NCBI RefSeq assembly: GCF_000003815.2
Contig: NC_049986.1
Span: 5,773,687 to 5,826,518, forward strand
Source of the DNA: Branchiostoma floridae
Taxonomy: Eukaryota; Chordata; Leptocardii; Amphioxiformes; Branchiostomatidae
Direction of reading: 5' to 3'
DNA length: 52,832 bases
The translations under genes were made by a program, and so were the position numbers. Each line of letters opens with the position of its first letter. Position 1 is the stretch's first letter. The notes beneath the pieces are model-generated. The model saw only the letters and a list, made by a program, of their open reading frames with translations, made no database searches and was not told the DNA's origin. Positions 51,601 through 52,832 of this stretch are shown piece by piece.

Positions 51601-52739
51601 GGTCGGGTGCTTGAGGGTTAAAGAGTGTACTGGATGCATACTATAGTATAGACTTGCATATTCTGAGCAGTAAAAAGAAGAACAAATTCAATACCAGTTC
51701 GTCAATGCTGCCTTCAGTGTTCCCGTCAGTGATGATAACCGCTACCCGGGGTGCGTCTTCACGGGAGACAAAGGCCTATAGAAGCAATTGAAGAAAGCAA
51801 GTAAAAAAATATCATCAGCATTGCATTATAAAATAATTTGAAATGAACACCTAAACTAGCCACGCACCTTGTAAGGTTCCGAAAAAAGTACACATTCTTA
51901 TTCTAGATCTAGATTCTAAGATTTTACGTTGTGGCGTCAGCTGAAAATTAAGAAAATAAAAACTGTGAAAACATTCCAACATAACATTCTAAGAGTTTGT
52001 TCTTGGGAGGAAAGCAAAAAAAGGAACTAGAAATATATTCTTTTTTAATCCACCGTAAATAGTGCCATGCTATATTGTTCAAAATTGAGATATCCCAACA
52101 AGTTTTTAAAAAGTACTAGCCTGATTATCTTACCAATACACGGGCAAGTACGTGGATTGCCAACGTTATAAAACTTGTACATATATAGTGTATAGCGCGT
52201 TCCTACCGTATTTGTCATGTAGTTAATGGCCAGGCCAGTTCGGGTGAGGCCCCCGGTAAACTCCACATCGCCAATGGCGTACATCAGGTCAGCTGAGTTG
52301 CTTGCAGTGAAGATTCCTAGTTTAATACCAGTACTAGGCACACACTCGTATGCAATAACTCCAACCTATGTAAATAGAAGCAAGAAAATGAAATTGTGTT
52401 TTCCTGTCATGCCCAAAATGCCCCACTCATAAAAAAATTGAACACGCAAGATTTCGTCGCTCCTTTATCTTGCGGGAACACTATTAATAAAATTGCCACC
52501 ATATTCGAAATTAGTTTCCTGCAATCTTTTTCAAACCTTGGCAATACGAAAGATGTAAATTTGGGCCTTTTATGATTGAGACTGCAAGTATATGGGCATT
52601 AAGGTTTAAAAACTCACCCCGATTTCCTGGTCAGTGAAACATTGTGCAAAACCCCAGATGTACTGTTTGGCAAGGTTGAACCCGGTACGTGGTATGCTGG
52701 ACGAGCGGTCGAGCAGGAAAACGGTGTCGATGGCACAAA
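48605..52739 (-). CDS. VWA-domain protein, four exons encoding one complete VWA domain (partial gene)
   Basis: Exons in transcription order: 52739-52618, 52365-52207, 51775-51695 and 48779-48605, in matching phases. They form one VWA domain of about 179 residues: AIDTVFLLDRSSSIP carries the MIDAS DxSxS, GGLTRTGLAINYM supplies the MIDAS Thr, and VAVIITDGNTEGS supplies the MIDAS Asp. So the metal site is complete. The module enters and leaves in phase 1 if the last exon uses a GC donor (TGTG|GCGAGT, 48604-48603); otherwise read-through gives about 30 more residues and a stop at 48513. Upstream exons lie right of the window. VWA domains of this kind occur in extracellular matrix and adhesion proteins, often repeated. 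Full architecture unknown. Confidence 0.8.
49190..49330 (-). repeat. Repeat end with a hammerhead-like core (ctgagga ... gaaac)
   Basis: On the minus strand, ctgagga, a short stem gcc-acac-ggc and gaaac are followed by tgtgtgtcggttc and aataaag. This is the layout seen near the ends of many animal repeats, including Penelope-like elements. The surrounding element cannot be delimited. Confidence 0.35.
49457..51617. mobile_element. 2.16 kb nonautonomous piggyBac-like element
   Basis: TTAA at 49453-49456 and 51618-51621 flank termini CCCTCAAACACCCGA and (inverted) tcgggtgcttgaggg. This matches piggyBac rules: TTAA target site and CCC...GGG ends. Subterminal words ggggtcc..tttgaaa / gtttggacccc recur near 49475, 49656 and 51560. 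No piggyBac transposase is visible; its interior contains the LINE at 49764-50945. It lies in the last intron recognised in the VWA gene. Confidence 0.7.
49764..50945 (-). mobile_element. 5'-truncated LINE copy 2, nested in the piggyBac-like element
   Basis: The minus-strand frames begin in RT motif B (VPQGTLLGPLIF), continue through motif C (WKFVDDLSL) and NADKCKVMIFSFMK and, after a frameshift near 50500, the block SYVRPVVEYCVPVW...RIQKRALRTILGGQYTSYEAALERTG, ending DSPIPYLVRLLN. This matches LINE copy 1 motif by motif. The 3'UTR has the hairpin cagcctttggctg and ends in AATAAACC plus ATC repeats. It is inactive. Confidence 0.8.
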
Positions 52740-52832
52740 CTGCAGCAAAAGAATGTTTTGCGAACAAGAAATTGGAAATATGCATAGATTACACATGGGT
52801 AGTGCGTCCCTTATACCCCCCTCACATTCGAT

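Overview
The window looks like nuclear DNA of a lancelet (Branchiostoma-type cephalochordate). Genes are split into short exons, mostly phase-1 symmetric, that encode shuffled extracellular modules (PLAT, sushi, C-type lectin, EGF, SUEL lectin, F-type lectin, VWA). There is also a NACHT-LRR receptor whose body lies in one 2.9 kb exon, and the introns are crowded with LINEs, SINEs and hairpin MITEs. The organism is inferred from this style; no species-specific sequence was matched.

Layout. 1-1.5 kb: a possible 3' end of a plus-strand gene, then exon 1 of a minus-strand CHK/EcKL-type kinase-like gene. 1.5-6.6 kb: noncoding DNA and a decayed LINE. 6.6-14.6 kb: a complete plus-strand gene whose 12 exons join into a 499-residue secreted protein (signal peptide, PLAT, sushi, Cys-rich module, C-type lectin, four EGF units), with a MITE 8 bp after its stop. 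16.7-22.8 kb: a complete minus-strand gene of nine coding exons (658 residues), low-complexity and probably nuclear, which I cannot assign to a family; a tandem duplication inside it made a new chimeric exon. 24-27.2 kb: repeats, possible promoter motifs, a 41-bp minisatellite and an assembly gap of 194 N. 27.2-31.9 kb: a complete three-exon NACHT-LRR (NLR) gene of 1001 residues with no recognisable N-terminal effector domain. 33.0-45.9 kb: a complete ten-exon plus-strand gene (602 residues) for a secreted lectin with a tandemly repeated SUEL plus F-type lectin unit. 45.9-52.8 kb: palindromic repeats, a piggyBac-like element with a LINE inside it, and four minus-strand exons of a VWA-domain gene that runs off the right edge.

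The gene models were built by hand: each exon pair was required to have an AG acceptor, a GT (once GC) donor and a matching reading phase, and each complete model sums to a multiple of three. Three complete genes and one partial gene point to recognition or adhesion functions (C-type lectin/PLAT/EGF, NLR, SUEL/F-type lectin, VWA), so the window may be an innate-immune neighbourhood, although no shared regulation is visible. The strongest candidates for something undescribed are the SUEL/F-type composite lectin with complementary loss of key residues in its two units, the 658-residue orphan with its newborn chimeric exon, and the effector-less NLR whose start exon abuts a minisatellite of splice-acceptor-like units.
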